A DNA stretch of 64,000 nucleotides from the NCBI RefSeq assembly GCF_900454495.1, contig NZ_UGSI01000001.1, positions 4,342,501 to 4,406,500 on the forward strand, given 5' to 3'. The DNA is from Paenibacillus macerans. Its GTDB lineage: Bacteria > Bacillota > Bacilli > Paenibacillales > Paenibacillaceae. The notes under the pieces were generated by a model, which saw only the letters and a program-made list of their open reading frames with translations, made no database searches and had not been told where the DNA came from. The position numbers were made by a program, and so were the translations under genes. This document shows, in pieces, positions 53,678-61,952 of the stretch; position 1 is the first letter of the stretch; the number at the start of each line of letters is the position of its first letter.

Positions 53678-54447
53678 ATTTCCGCAGCCTGTGGAACAGC
53701 GTATGGCCGCCGCTTGCGGCGGTCATCCTGTTTTTGCTTGTTTGGCAAGGGGCTACGATCTTCTTCAATATTGATAAATGGGTTTTGCCCAGCCCGCTCG
53801 ACATCGGCCGCGAAGCGGCTGCCGAGGCGGCCGGTTTAAGGGAGCATACCTTCGCTACGCTGCGCCTGATGCTGGCCGGATTCGCCATCGGCACGCTGGT
53901 CGGCCTGCTGGTCGCTTTTGCGCTGCATTATGTGCCGTTTCTGAAAGCATCGCTTTACCCGCTGATCATCTTGAGCCAAAACGTGCCCAGCATCGCGCTG
54001 GCTCCGCTGCTTATGATCTGGTTCGGCTTCGGCATGCTGCCCAAAATCATCGTCATTACGCTCGTCTGCTTTTTCCCCGTGGCCGTTGCCGCCATGGACG
54101 GACTGGACCGCACGGACCGGGTGATGCTGAACTACATGCGGATGATCGGGGCGTCCAAAGGCCAGATTTTTCGCAAACTGGAAGTCCCCCATGCCCTTCC
54201 CGCCATCCTCTCCGGCGTAAAAATCGCCGCGACCTATAGTGTGATGGGGGCCGTTATCGCCGAATGGATCGGCGCGGACAAAGGGATCGGCTACTATATG
54301 CTGCTGCAAAAATCGTCGTTTCGCACGGATAAAATTTTCGTTGCCATCGCCATCATCGTCGCCATCAGCCTGGCCATGTTCGTCTGCGTCGCCCTGCTGG
54401 AAAAATGGCTGGTCCGTTACAAGCCGGCGAACGGGAAAGATCGTTAA
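53674..54447 (+). CDS. thiX: thiamine precursor ABC transporter permease (ThiX-like)
   Basis: 257 aa, six helices. SsuC/TauC-type permease with EAA loop in LNYMRMIGASKGQIFRKLEVP at about residue 150. Start overlaps the previous stop by 4 bases. Works with ThiY and ThiZ. Confidence 0.92.
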   Translation: MNFRSLWNSVWPPLAAVILFLLVWQGATIFFNIDKWVLPSPLDIGREAAAEAAGLREHTFATLRLMLAGFAIGTLVGLLVAFALHYVPFLKASLYPLIILSQNVPSIALAPLLMIWFGFGMLPKIIVITLVCFFPVAVAAMDGLDRTDRVMLNYMRMIGASKGQIFRKLEVPHALPAILSGVKIAATYSVMGAVIAEWIGADKGIGYYMLLQKSSFRTDKIFVAIAIIVAISLAMFVCVALLEKWLVRYKPANGKDR

Positions 54448-54504
54448 AGCTGCCGTAAAAAAACAACCATCGTCCGTGCGGCGGAAGAAAGGGGAGGTGC
54501 CCGC

Positions 54505-55308
54505 ATGAATGCTCATATCGGAGAACAAACGGCTGCCCCGTTAGCGCTTGAGGTGCGCCATATCCACAAAACGTTTCGTGAACGTCGCAAGGAAGTTCCC
54601 GTCCTGCGGGATATTTCGCTGGAGGTGCGCGCCGGCGAATTCGTCTCTATCATCGGCCCGTCCGGCTGCGGCAAAAGCACCTTGTTCCACATTGTCGGCG
54701 GTTTGACCGCCCCCGGTCAAGGAGAGGTCTATTTGCAGGGCGCCAAGGTGACCGGACAGCGCGGCCACATCAGCTATGTGCCGCAGCAGCCGGCGCTGTT
54801 CCCGTGGCGCAGCATCGAGGACAACGTCGTGCTGGCGCGGGAGATCGCCGGAATGAAGCGCGCGGGCTCGCGGAGCGAAGTGCGGGAATGGCTGGAGAAA
54901 GCGGGGCTGGGCGGCTTTGAAAAAGCGTATCCCCATACGCTGTCCGGCGGCATGCAGCAGCGTGCTTCCTTCCTGCGGGGCTTGCTCGCTCCCCAGGAGG
55001 TGATGTGCCTGGACGAGCCGTTTAGCGCGCTGGACGCCTTGACGCGCAGCGACATGCAGCGCTGGCTGCTGGAAATGTGGGAGGAAAACAAACGCTCCGT
55101 CCTGCTGATCACACACAGCATAGACGAAGCGCTGATGTTGTCGGATACGATTTATCTGTTTTCGGGCCGTCCGGCCGGGGTGCTGCATACCGTCAAAGTC
55201 CCCTTTCCGCGCCCGCGCCGCGAGGATGTGGCCGAAGACCCGCTGTTCCTCGAGCTGAAGCGCGACATCGCCCAGCGCATGGCCGCGGAACAGCAGCGCC
55301 AAAATTAA
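54505..55308 (+). CDS. thiZ: thiamine precursor ABC transporter ATPase (ThiZ-like)
   Basis: 267 aa. Walker A GPSGCGKST at about residue 53, Q-loop YVPQQPALFPWRS, signature LSGGMQQR, Walker B VMCLDEPFSALD, switch His in LLITHSIDEAL. SsuB/TauB-type ATPase driving the transporter. GGGGAGGTG precedes the start. Its last 4 bases overlap the end of the convergent HD-GYP gene, and no terminator fits between them. Confidence 0.93.
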   Translation: MNAHIGEQTAAPLALEVRHIHKTFRERRKEVPVLRDISLEVRAGEFVSIIGPSGCGKSTLFHIVGGLTAPGQGEVYLQGAKVTGQRGHISYVPQQPALFPWRSIEDNVVLAREIAGMKRAGSRSEVREWLEKAGLGGFEKAYPHTLSGGMQQRASFLRGLLAPQEVMCLDEPFSALDALTRSDMQRWLLEMWEENKRSVLLITHSIDEALMLSDTIYLFSGRPAGVLHTVKVPFPRPRREDVAEDPLFLELKRDIAQRMAAEQQRQN

Positions 55309-55928
55309 AGCATCGAATAAATGTTCAGCATGTCGTCGGACAGCTTCATCAATGCGTGAACGATGTCGGGGTCGAATTGCGTCCCGCTGTGCCGCAGCAG
55401 CTCCAGCTTGGCCTCGCTCATCGTCAGCCTTTTCAGGCGGTAATGCCTGTCCGATGTCATGGAATCGAACGCGTCGACCACGGAACAGACCCGCGCGTTA
55501 AAAGGAATCTCCTCTTCTTTTAAGCCGTCGGGATACCCGCCTCCGTCCCAACGCTCATGATGCCATCGAACGACAGCGACAATATCCGGCCCAAAGGCCG
55601 GATTCACCTCCACCAACTCGGCGCCAACCACCGGATGAAGCTTGATGATATTCCACTGCCGCTGCGTCAAAGGCCCGCAATGCTCGATAATGTCGCGCGG
55701 TATCATCGTTTTTCCGATGTCGTGCATGAAGCAGCCCCGTATTAAACTGTCCTTCTCCGCCCCGCCGATGCCCAGCGGCTCCGCAATCTTCTCCGCAAGC
55801 ATGGCTACCCGTACGCAGTGATGATAGGTTTCTGGATGTTTTCGCATGAGCATGTCAAACCACTTCACCGTATCGGGGTTATTATCCGTATACAAGTCAT
55901 CCACGAATTCATTCGGACCAATCAACAA
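55305..55928 (-). CDS. HD-GYP domain phosphodiesterase-like protein
   Basis: 207 aa with a TTG start (AGGGGGC six bases before). HD motif GCFMHDIGKTMIP and GYP motif HHERWDGGGYPDGLKEEEIPF, then VVDAFDSMTSDRHYR. HD-GYP domains hydrolyse c-di-GMP or related nucleotides. No sensor domain is attached apart from about 20 N-terminal residues. Confidence 0.92.
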   Translation of the reverse strand: MLIGPNEFVDDLYTDNNPDTVKWFDMLMRKHPETYHHCVRVAMLAEKIAEPLGIGGAEKDSLIRGCFMHDIGKTMIPRDIIEHCGPLTQRQWNIIKLHPVVGAELVEVNPAFGPDIVAVVRWHHERWDGGGYPDGLKEEEIPFNARVCSVVDAFDSMTSDRHYRLKRLTMSEAKLELLRHSGTQFDPDIVHALMKLSDDMLNIYSML

Positions 55929-56088
55929 GTTTTGCCCCCTAAACCCTGTGTCGTCACTTGCCCGTCATATTCCTAGGTGGTTTTTCTAACATCAACGCTA
56001 CAGGTCAATAAGAAAAAATCACGATTTTCCGTCAACTTTCACCGCGCATCACCTCATAATTTCAGAGCCAACGGTCAAAAAACGGTAA

Positions 56089-56115
56089 ATGTCGTACAAT
56101 AACAATTATGCGACA
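56089..56115 (+). repeat. dif-like recombination site, left copy
   Basis: Preceded by A at 56089, an 11-base arm TGTCGTACAAT (56090-56100), spacer AACA, and arm ATTATGCGACA (56105-56115); the arms are inverted repeats at 9 of 11 positions. The identical 27-base sequence occurs inverted at 57238-57264. This is the layout of a tyrosine recombinase core site. 55929-56230 contains no gene. Confidence 0.7.
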
Positions 56116-56230
56116 TCAATCAGGAAGAAACTGGTCGAAATGTGGCAAGGATTGTAATTCATTTATGTTACATTATAGGACAAAAGAGCGAAATTTGCAT
56201 TAAAATTAGTCCGAAAATAGAGAAAAAGAA

Positions 56231-57205
56231 CTATTGTTTTTGTTCTATAAACTCCATCAGGCAGTCCTGAACGAAGTCAGGCGCCGCTTTTTTCATCTGC
56301 TCCACGGTGTGAAGATAGCGCTGTGTCGTGTTTATATGCGCATGTCCGAGCGTTTCTTGCACTTGCTGCAGCGACGCGCCCTGAAGCAGCGCCAGCGTTG
56401 CATTCGTATGACGCAGCCAGTGCGGTGTCGGTTCTTTACTGATGTTGCTCCGCTGAGCTGCCCGTTTAATGATGCGTTCGATTTGCCTTGGCGTAATCGG
56501 AAAAAGCCGCAACTCCGCTTCTGGTTCGTCACAATTCGACAAATTTTGAGCGTGTTGCTGATACAATCTCCATAACTGCGGGGGAATTTTGACCTCTCTG
56601 CTTTTTCCCCTTTTGGCGTGGGAAATCGTTAACCAGATCGAGGTCTCCATCGGATCGGTATGAAAGTCTCCCCACTTGATCCCGGTGAGTTCCGAAACGC
56701 GCAGGCCAAGCAGCACAAGGGACAGGCCGATGAGGTAATTCCGTAGGCTCTCTTTTCGCAAACTGTTCAGCAGCCTGCCTACTTCGTTCCGCGTCAAATA
56801 ATGCTTCCGGCTCGTTACCACCGTCGTCGGGATGCGGATGTTTAGAGTCGGATTATGATCAAAAATTCCTATGCCCCGGTCGCTTCCCCATTTATAAAAA
56901 GACTTCAAAGGCGCTATGAATGCGGCGACGCTTGCGGGGGCCAACGGTTTTCCGGACTCGCGGTAAATGCCGTGCGTCAAATAAATTTTGTAAGCTTCGA
57001 TTTCCCTCCAGGTCACATCCTTAAACGGCATGCCCGATAAAAAACGCCTGAATTGTTCCAACGCACGATAGTAATTCCTACGTGTATTCGGCGCGTTTGA
57101 GCAAGCGGTCAAAAACATTTGGATGATCTGCTCGTCGTGATAGTCTTGATTTGAAAAATGGAACGGATATTGTTCAGTAACTGCCGTCAAAAAATTCTGT
57201 TGCAT
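56231..57205 (-). CDS. tyrosine recombinase (XerC/D-like integrase)
   Basis: 324 aa. N-terminal SAM-like core-binding domain (about residues 25-120, DEQIIQMFLTACSNAPNTRRNYYRALEQF) and catalytic domain with Arg in VLLGLRVSELTGIKWGD, Lys in HAKRGKSREVKI, HxxR in PHWLRHTNAT, His in LGHAHINTTQ and nucleophile Tyr in TTQRYLH. All catalytic residues are present. GGAGG lies in the leader (CAGGAGGTACACAAG). The gene lies between two perfect 27-base inverted dif-like sites, with no phage or ICE genes around. It could be a small self-inverting unit or a stand-alone Xer-type recombinase. Confidence 0.92.
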   Translation of the reverse strand: MQQNFLTAVTEQYPFHFSNQDYHDEQIIQMFLTACSNAPNTRRNYYRALEQFRRFLSGMPFKDVTWREIEAYKIYLTHGIYRESGKPLAPASVAAFIAPLKSFYKWGSDRGIGIFDHNPTLNIRIPTTVVTSRKHYLTRNEVGRLLNSLRKESLRNYLIGLSLVLLGLRVSELTGIKWGDFHTDPMETSIWLTISHAKRGKSREVKIPPQLWRLYQQHAQNLSNCDEPEAELRLFPITPRQIERIIKRAAQRSNISKEPTPHWLRHTNATLALLQGASLQQVQETLGHAHINTTQRYLHTVEQMKKAAPDFVQDCLMEFIEQKQ

Positions 57206-57237
57206 TATCTTGTGTACCTCCTGTTGGCGATGTATAG

Positions 57238-57264
57238 TGTCGCATAATTGTTATTGTACGACAT
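57238..57264 (-). repeat. dif-like recombination site, right copy
   Basis: Exact inverted copy of 56089-56115, 33 bases upstream of the integrase start. On the minus strand it contains TACAAT, preceded 15 bases earlier by ATGACA, so it may overlap the integrase promoter and allow autorepression. Confidence 0.7.
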
Positions 57265-57353
57265 GAATAATCTTGTCATAAGAAAATATGTGAGATCACG
57301 GTAAAATCCGGTCGGCAAGGTAGTTTTCATGGATTGCAAAGCGGTGCTCCGCG

Positions 57354-57383
57354 CTGACACATGCCTACATAAAGAGGTATAAT
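57354..57383 (+). promoter_or_regulatory. sigma-A-type promoter of TatD-like gene
   Basis: CTGACA (57354-57359), 18-base spacer, TATAAT (57378-57383), 37 bases before the gene start. Confidence 0.65.
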
Positions 57384-57420
57384 TAGGGGCATATACCACC
57401 GCTTGAAAGAAGGAGATAAA

Positions 57421-58245
57421 ATGTCCTCCAAACTGCCGGGTTTACCGCTGGAAGCGCAGTGGCCGAAAATTGATGCTCACGTTCATATAGATTTGTATGA
57501 CGAGGCAGACCGGGAGAAGCTGCTGCAGGAGATGCCTGAAGACAAGGTGGAGGCCGTGATCGCCGTATCGATGAACCTGGCTTCCTCCCGGCTCAATTTG
57601 TCTTTCGCCGAGCGATATCCCGGCCTCGTTTATCCGGCGTTCGGTTATCATCCCGAACAGCCCGTGCCGACCGAAGACGAAGCCGACCGGCTCTTGAACT
57701 GGATGGAGGAGCATGCCCGCGAAATGATCGCCGTCGGCGAAATCGGGCTCCCCTACTATCTGCGCAAGGAAGCTTTAGAAGAAGGCAGGCCTTTCGATCT
57801 TGAACCTTATCTTGAGCTGCTGGAGAGGCTGATGCTTGCGGCAAAACGCTGGAATAAACCCGTTGTGCTGCACGCCGTTTACGAAGACGCCGAGCTCGTC
57901 TGCGACATGCTGGAACGCCATGGGCTGACTCGGGCCCACTTCCATTGGTTTAAAGGGGCGGAGCATACGGTCCGCCGCATGGCGGATCGCGGCTACTACA
58001 TCTCGTTTACGCCGGATATTCTGTATGAGCGGGACATTCAGGAATTGGCCGGCGTCTATCCGGCAGACCTGGTCATGGCCGAAACCGATGGCCCTTGGCC
58101 TTTTGAAGGGCCTTTCTCCGGCCGGCTCACCCGGCCGGCGATGGTGGGGCACGTCGCCGCCGCCTGGGCCGGCATTCACGGGATTGCCCCGGAGGAAGCC
58201 GCCGCAGGACTTTACCGGAATACCCGCCGTTTTTACGGGATATGA
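57421..58245 (+). CDS. TatD-like metal-dependent hydrolase
   Basis: 274 aa from MSSKLPGLPLEAQWPKIDAH; GAAGGAGAT lies 4 bases upstream. TIM-barrel amidohydrolase with metal ligands in DAHVHIDLYD, AVGEIGLPYY (Glu), VLHAVYEDAE (His), HFHWFKGAEH (His) and MAETDGPWPF (Asp). TatD proteins are DNases or proofreading nucleases; this variant differs from the main TatD clade in its length and motif spacing. Confidence 0.88.
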   Translation: MSSKLPGLPLEAQWPKIDAHVHIDLYDEADREKLLQEMPEDKVEAVIAVSMNLASSRLNLSFAERYPGLVYPAFGYHPEQPVPTEDEADRLLNWMEEHAREMIAVGEIGLPYYLRKEALEEGRPFDLEPYLELLERLMLAAKRWNKPVVLHAVYEDAELVCDMLERHGLTRAHFHWFKGAEHTVRRMADRGYYISFTPDILYERDIQELAGVYPADLVMAETDGPWPFEGPFSGRLTRPAMVGHVAAAWAGIHGIAPEEAAAGLYRNTRRFYGI

Positions 58246-58433
58246 CTATGACGTTTCCGCGGCGGCGTTCTTCCGGCGCCGTTTAGCGTTGGCCCAGGGG
58301 CCATGGACGGGCGGGCTCCCGCCTCGCTGCAGTTAGGCGCACTTTTGTCTCGCAACGGACCGGAAAGCCGCTATTCGCAAAATCCCACTAGCGTCGCACC
58401 CCATCTGATTTGACGTTTTCCAGCTGCACTAAT

Positions 58434-58489
58434 ATTCTAACGGTTGCCACAAGCGCTATTTGCTCCAACATCGCCGTTTTCAAATTCTA
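58434..58489 (+). repeat. dispersed repeat family 2, copy 3, left half
   Basis: TCTAACGGTTGCCACAAGCG through TTTTCAAATTCTA matches the start of copy 2 at 47.0 kb, then stops at the IS110-type element. The other half resumes at 60112. Confidence 0.8.
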
Positions 58490-58603
58490 GCTATGATGAA
58501 CGTAAACAAAAGACAGCCCTCCATATTGCTACATCTCGTAGGTTAAAATGGATAGTGAAAACCAAACCATTTCAGAGCTACATAGCAAAGGAGAGCTGAT
58601 ACT

Positions 58604-59722
58604 ATGCAGTCTACCACAAAATTCGTCGGTTTAGATGTATCCAAAGAAAAAATTTCGGTTGCTATTGCAGATGCAAGCGGTGAAACTCCTCGCTATTACG
58701 GGAGCATTCCTCACACCCCGGCGGCGCTGCGCAAGCTGATCAAAGAACTGGGACCGGCCGAAACGCTATCGTTTTGTTATGAGGCAGGTCCGACAGGTTA
58801 CGAAACCTATCGCTGGATCACCTCCATGGGAGCCCATTGCGTTGTCATTGCTCCGTCGCTTATTCCCAAACGCCCTGGCGATCACGTGAAGACGGATCGA
58901 CGGGACGCCGAGCAGCTTGCCCGTCTGTTTCGTGCAGGAGAATTGACTCCTGTCTACGTCCCGGAGCGGGAAGACGAGGCTTTGCGGGAGTTGGTTCGCG
59001 CCCGGGAGGCCGCCAAAGAGGACGCGCATCGGGCACGCCAGCGGATATTGAAGTTCCTGCTCCGCCATCAAATCGAACCGCCGGCTACGATAAAGCGTCG
59101 TTGGACCCGGAAGTACCGTTCCTGGCTGGAGCAACTGACATTCCCTTATGAGCCCATGCAAGTAGCCTTCGACGAGATGCTCCATACCTTAAATGAGATC
59201 GAGCAGCGGATGGGGCGTTTGGAAAAAGCCTTGGTTCAGCAAGCCACGGTCGGCTCCAAGGCAACTCTGATTCGGGTGCTTCAGTCCCTGCGTGGGATTG
59301 GACTACTGACGGCCGTCACTCTAGCTGCTGAGATCGGTTCATTTACTCGCTTCCGCTCCCCGGCCCAACTCATGGCGTATTTAGGGTTGGTTCCTCGTGA
59401 GAGTTCAACCGGCCTGAGTACTCGGCGCGGAAGTATGACCAAAGCCGGTAACGGGCGCTTGCGCCGATCCTTGGTGGAATCCGCCTGGAGCTACCGTCAT
59501 CGGCCTGCGGTGAAAGGAGATCTCGCCAAGCGTTTGGATGGCATGCCGGCCGATATACAACTGTTGTCGTGGAAAGCGCAAGAAAGATTGCATTACAAAT
59601 ACCGTCATCTCATTTTTGGAAAGAACAAACACAAAAATGTGGCCGTAGGCGCGGTGGCCAGGGAGCTAACCGGGTTCATATGGGCTGTTGCTCGAACGGT
59701 GGAACAACCGGTGGCTAACTAA
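58604..59722 (+). CDS. IS110-family transposase (DEDD recombinase)
   Basis: 372 aa. N-terminal RuvC-like DEDD domain: Asp in FVGLDVSKEK, Glu in CYEAGPTGYE, Asp pair in HVKTDRRDAEQLARL. Coiled-coil middle (about 125-220). C-terminal Transposase_20 domain with catalytic Ser region LQSLRGIGLLTAVTLAAEIG, AYLGLVPRESSTG, RRGSMTKAGNGRLRRSLVES. Intact and full length. AAAGGAGAG precedes the ATG. Confidence 0.95.
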   Translation: MQSTTKFVGLDVSKEKISVAIADASGETPRYYGSIPHTPAALRKLIKELGPAETLSFCYEAGPTGYETYRWITSMGAHCVVIAPSLIPKRPGDHVKTDRRDAEQLARLFRAGELTPVYVPEREDEALRELVRAREAAKEDAHRARQRILKFLLRHQIEPPATIKRRWTRKYRSWLEQLTFPYEPMQVAFDEMLHTLNEIEQRMGRLEKALVQQATVGSKATLIRVLQSLRGIGLLTAVTLAAEIGSFTRFRSPAQLMAYLGLVPRESSTGLSTRRGSMTKAGNGRLRRSLVESAWSYRHRPAVKGDLAKRLDGMPADIQLLSWKAQERLHYKYRHLIFGKNKHKNVAVGAVARELTGFIWAVARTVEQPVAN

Positions 59723-59873
59723 CGCCCCTTCCGTCCCCTTTGGGGAGACGCAGGGAGCGTTGCCCCCTGCACCCCCACACTCGCCGTGAGGCGTTCCTCA
59801 TTTCCAATGAGGAATAGGAAAAGTGTTGATTTGAACCTAACCGCTTGTCAAGAAAAGCGCTTGACAAGCTCAC

Positions 59874-60073
59874 GCCTGAGCACGAGGCCCGGGAGCAAAC
59901 GAAGGTTCCGGGAGAGAATTTGCGTCAACCGTTTGCACTAGGTGAGTAACTGAACGTGCGCTTCTAGCTTGCAAGAGCTCTCCTTGACGAAGGCATAACA
60001 TGTGGTACCAACCCACGGATAGCAGCGTGCCGACCGTCGCTCGCATTTTTGCTCTCGCGCCACGTGCTCAGGC
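59874..60073 (+). ncRNA. candidate IS110 guide (bridge) RNA
   Basis: A perfect 11-base closing stem GCCTGAGCACG (59874-59884) with CGTGCTCAGGC (60063-60073) encloses about 200 bases in the non-coding 3' end. Just before it is a 10-base-pair hairpin (GCTTGTCAAG, 59843-59869). Inside lie CAACCGTT (59926-59933), complementary to the right target flank AACGGTTG; TTCTAGC (59962-59968), equal to the left junction; and TGAACGT (59951-59957), equal to the element end. Size and position fit known bridge RNAs; function not shown. Confidence 0.55.
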
Positions 60074-60111
60074 ACCTCTCACACGGAGGGCTTGACAAAA
60101 ACGTTCATAGC

Positions 60112-60252
60112 AACGGTTGCCATAGCGCTTATTTAGCTAAAACCCGGCTATTTGGGCTCAGATTTGAGCAAATAACAGCGCTCACAACCGTTAAAATTTA
60201 GAAAGGGTCTTCTTTGGCAAAATAGCGACTAATACAACCGTTAGATTCCCGT
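60112..60252 (+). repeat. dispersed repeat family 2, copy 3, right half
   Basis: ACGGTTGCCATAGCGCTTAT through ACAACCGTTAGATTCC matches the second part of the intact copy at 47.0-47.2 kb. Confidence 0.8.
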
Positions 60253-60306
60253 GCGCATTTTCGCCACACCACAGCAATGCCTTCGGCAAATCGCTAGTAA
60301 AACACG

Positions 60307-60337
60307 AAAAAACCTGCAAACACTCTGCAGGTTTTTT
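60307..60337 (-). terminator. intrinsic terminator after nitroreductase gene
   Basis: AAAAAACCTGCA and TGCAGGTTTTTT form a T-tailed hairpin that works on the minus strand 10 bases past the stop; symmetrical, so possibly bidirectional. Confidence 0.88.
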
Positions 60338-60346
60338 CATGGAAAA

Positions 60347-61099
60347 CTATTTTAATTCAAATCCCCGCTCCTGTAAAAACTCACGCATGTGGAGACGTGA
60401 CGGTTGCGCGAGTTTTTCCGCTATCAGCACGGACCAAGGCGTATCTTTGGCCCCGCCTGTCCGCTCGCGCAAATACTTGGACATGGTTTCGTCATAGGCG
60501 GCAACGAGCTCTTCTTCCCGGGCGGCGTCATACCCGTTCCAATGCAATACGGCTTCCTGAGGAAGCCGCGGGCGCCTTCCCGGCTCCTGGTCCGGAACCC
60601 CAAGGCACATCCCGAATAAGGGGGAAACCAAATCCGGCAATCCGAGCAACTCGGCCACTTCGGCGCTCCGGTTGCGGATTCCGCCGATATACACGATGCC
60701 CAGACCGAGCGATTCCGCGGCTACGGCGGCATTTTGCGCCGCCAGCGCGGCGTCTACCGTGGCGACGATGAAGTTTTCCACCGAACCTTCATACGTTTCC
60801 TGTGAGGGAAGATGGCGGTCCGCCGCGTTTTTCAATCGCGACAAATCCCCGCACCAGACCAAAAATACGGGACACTGCTCCACGTAAGCCTGGTTGCCGC
60901 ACAATGCGGCAAGCGTTTTTTTTCGCTCCGGGTCGTTCACCGCGATGACGCTGTATGCTTGCACGTTGCTCGAACTGGAGGCCATTTGCGCCGCGGCGAC
61001 GATCGTTTCGACCTGCTCCCGGCTCACCGGCTGCCCGCTGAACTTCCGGATCGAACGGTGGGCCATAAGCAGCGATATCGTCTCGTTCGACTTATTCAT
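60347..61099 (-). CDS. NADPH-dependent nitroreductase (NfsA/NfrA type)
   Basis: 250 aa. FMN-binding start HRSIRKFSGQPVSREQVETI, then AAQMASSSSNVQAYSVIAV, CPVFLVWCGDLSR, AAESLGLGIVYIGGIRN and GMCLGVPDQEPGRRPRLP, all typical of the NfsA/FRP group of flavin reductases. Likely reduces flavins, quinones or nitro compounds. Single gene. Confidence 0.92.
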   Translation of the reverse strand: MNKSNETISLLMAHRSIRKFSGQPVSREQVETIVAAAQMASSSSNVQAYSVIAVNDPERKKTLAALCGNQAYVEQCPVFLVWCGDLSRLKNAADRHLPSQETYEGSVENFIVATVDAALAAQNAAVAAESLGLGIVYIGGIRNRSAEVAELLGLPDLVSPLFGMCLGVPDQEPGRRPRLPQEAVLHWNGYDAAREEELVAAYDETMSKYLRERTGGAKDTPWSVLIAEKLAQPSRLHMREFLQERGFELK

Positions 61100-61285
61100 G
61101 CTTTTTCACTCCCCATCCTGTTTTAATAAACTGAACCGCCTGCATCTATTTTCCAGTCCCATTATGAAACTTTCATGACCGATAAGCAAGCCGGAGGAGC
61201 CTCGTCCCGGGACGCATGTCGAAAGACAAGCCGTGCCAAAAGATTGAACTAGCGGCAGCATCTAATTAAGACCATCGAGCGGTAT

Positions 61286-61906
61286 TTACAGAAACATCGA
61301 GACCGTGCTATACAGCAAATACACCGCCATTCCCCACACAATCAGCGCGGAGATCCGGTTAATGACCGCTTGAATCCGCCCGCCGCGATCGAGGCCCCCG
61401 AGCATCCTCCCCGCCATAGCCAGGCCGAAAAACCAGATCCAGGACACCAGAATCGTCGCCAGCGTAAACGACCATTTGGCGCTTCCTGCGTATCCGAGCG
61501 AACTCGTTCCGATCACACCGACCGTATCGAGGATCGCATGCGGATTCAGCAGCGATACCGACATGGCGAACATCGCCTGCTTTCGGGCAGGCAAGCCGGA
61601 ACCTTTGTCATCAGTCTGACGCGGCGCGGTCCGCCAGATCGACCAGCCCATGTAGACCATAAAACAGGCGCCTGCCGCAAACAGCGCCGTTTTCAGCCAA
61701 ACGGCCGACAGAACGATCACCGACACGCCCAGCACTGCCAGCAGAATCAGCGCCGTATCGCATAAGGCCGCCGTCAAAACAGCCGGAAAAGCCCGGACCA
61801 GCTTGCGCCCCGAAGCTCCTTGGTTAAACACGAACACATTTTGGGCGCCCAGCGGCAAAATCAGTCCCAACGCCAGCACCAGGCCGTGCAAAGCAGCTCC
61901 CACCAT
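61286..61906 (-). CDS. LysE/ArgO family amino acid exporter
   Basis: 206 aa from MVGAALHGLVLALGLILPLG, with GGAAGGGGG about 10 bases upstream. Six helices; family motif LPLGAQNVFVFNQGA and LLNPHAILDTVGVIG. Exports basic amino acids in characterised relatives. Divergent from a MocR regulator with a shared palindrome between them, so the two are probably regulator and target. Confidence 0.92.
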   Translation of the reverse strand: MVGAALHGLVLALGLILPLGAQNVFVFNQGASGRKLVRAFPAVLTAALCDTALILLAVLGVSVIVLSAVWLKTALFAAGACFMVYMGWSIWRTAPRQTDDKGSGLPARKQAMFAMSVSLLNPHAILDTVGVIGTSSLGYAGSAKWSFTLATILVSWIWFFGLAMAGRMLGGLDRGGRIQAVINRISALIVWGMAVYLLYSTVSMFL

Positions 61907-61952
61907 AAGGCGCACCCCCTTCCTATCTTCTCAGACTTGACCGACGAAACTT

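Larger units (their letters stand above)
58490..60111 (+). mobile_element. IS110-family element (IS1111-like layout)
   Basis: About 1622 bases. Ends: left GCTATGATGAACGT, right ACGTTCATAGC, forming an imperfect inverted repeat (2-base gap). Short 5' end (114 bases) and a long 390-base non-coding 3' end, the layout in which IS1111-group elements carry their guide (bridge/seek) RNA downstream of the gene. It splits a family 2 repeat exactly, so both junctions are defined to within about 2 bases. No target duplication, as expected for the family. Confidence 0.88.

Noticed and set aside
56231..57205. Integrase as mark of a prophage or conjugative element
   Set aside because: No structural, lysis, replication or conjugation genes and no tRNA lie nearby; neighbours are ordinary chromosomal genes.
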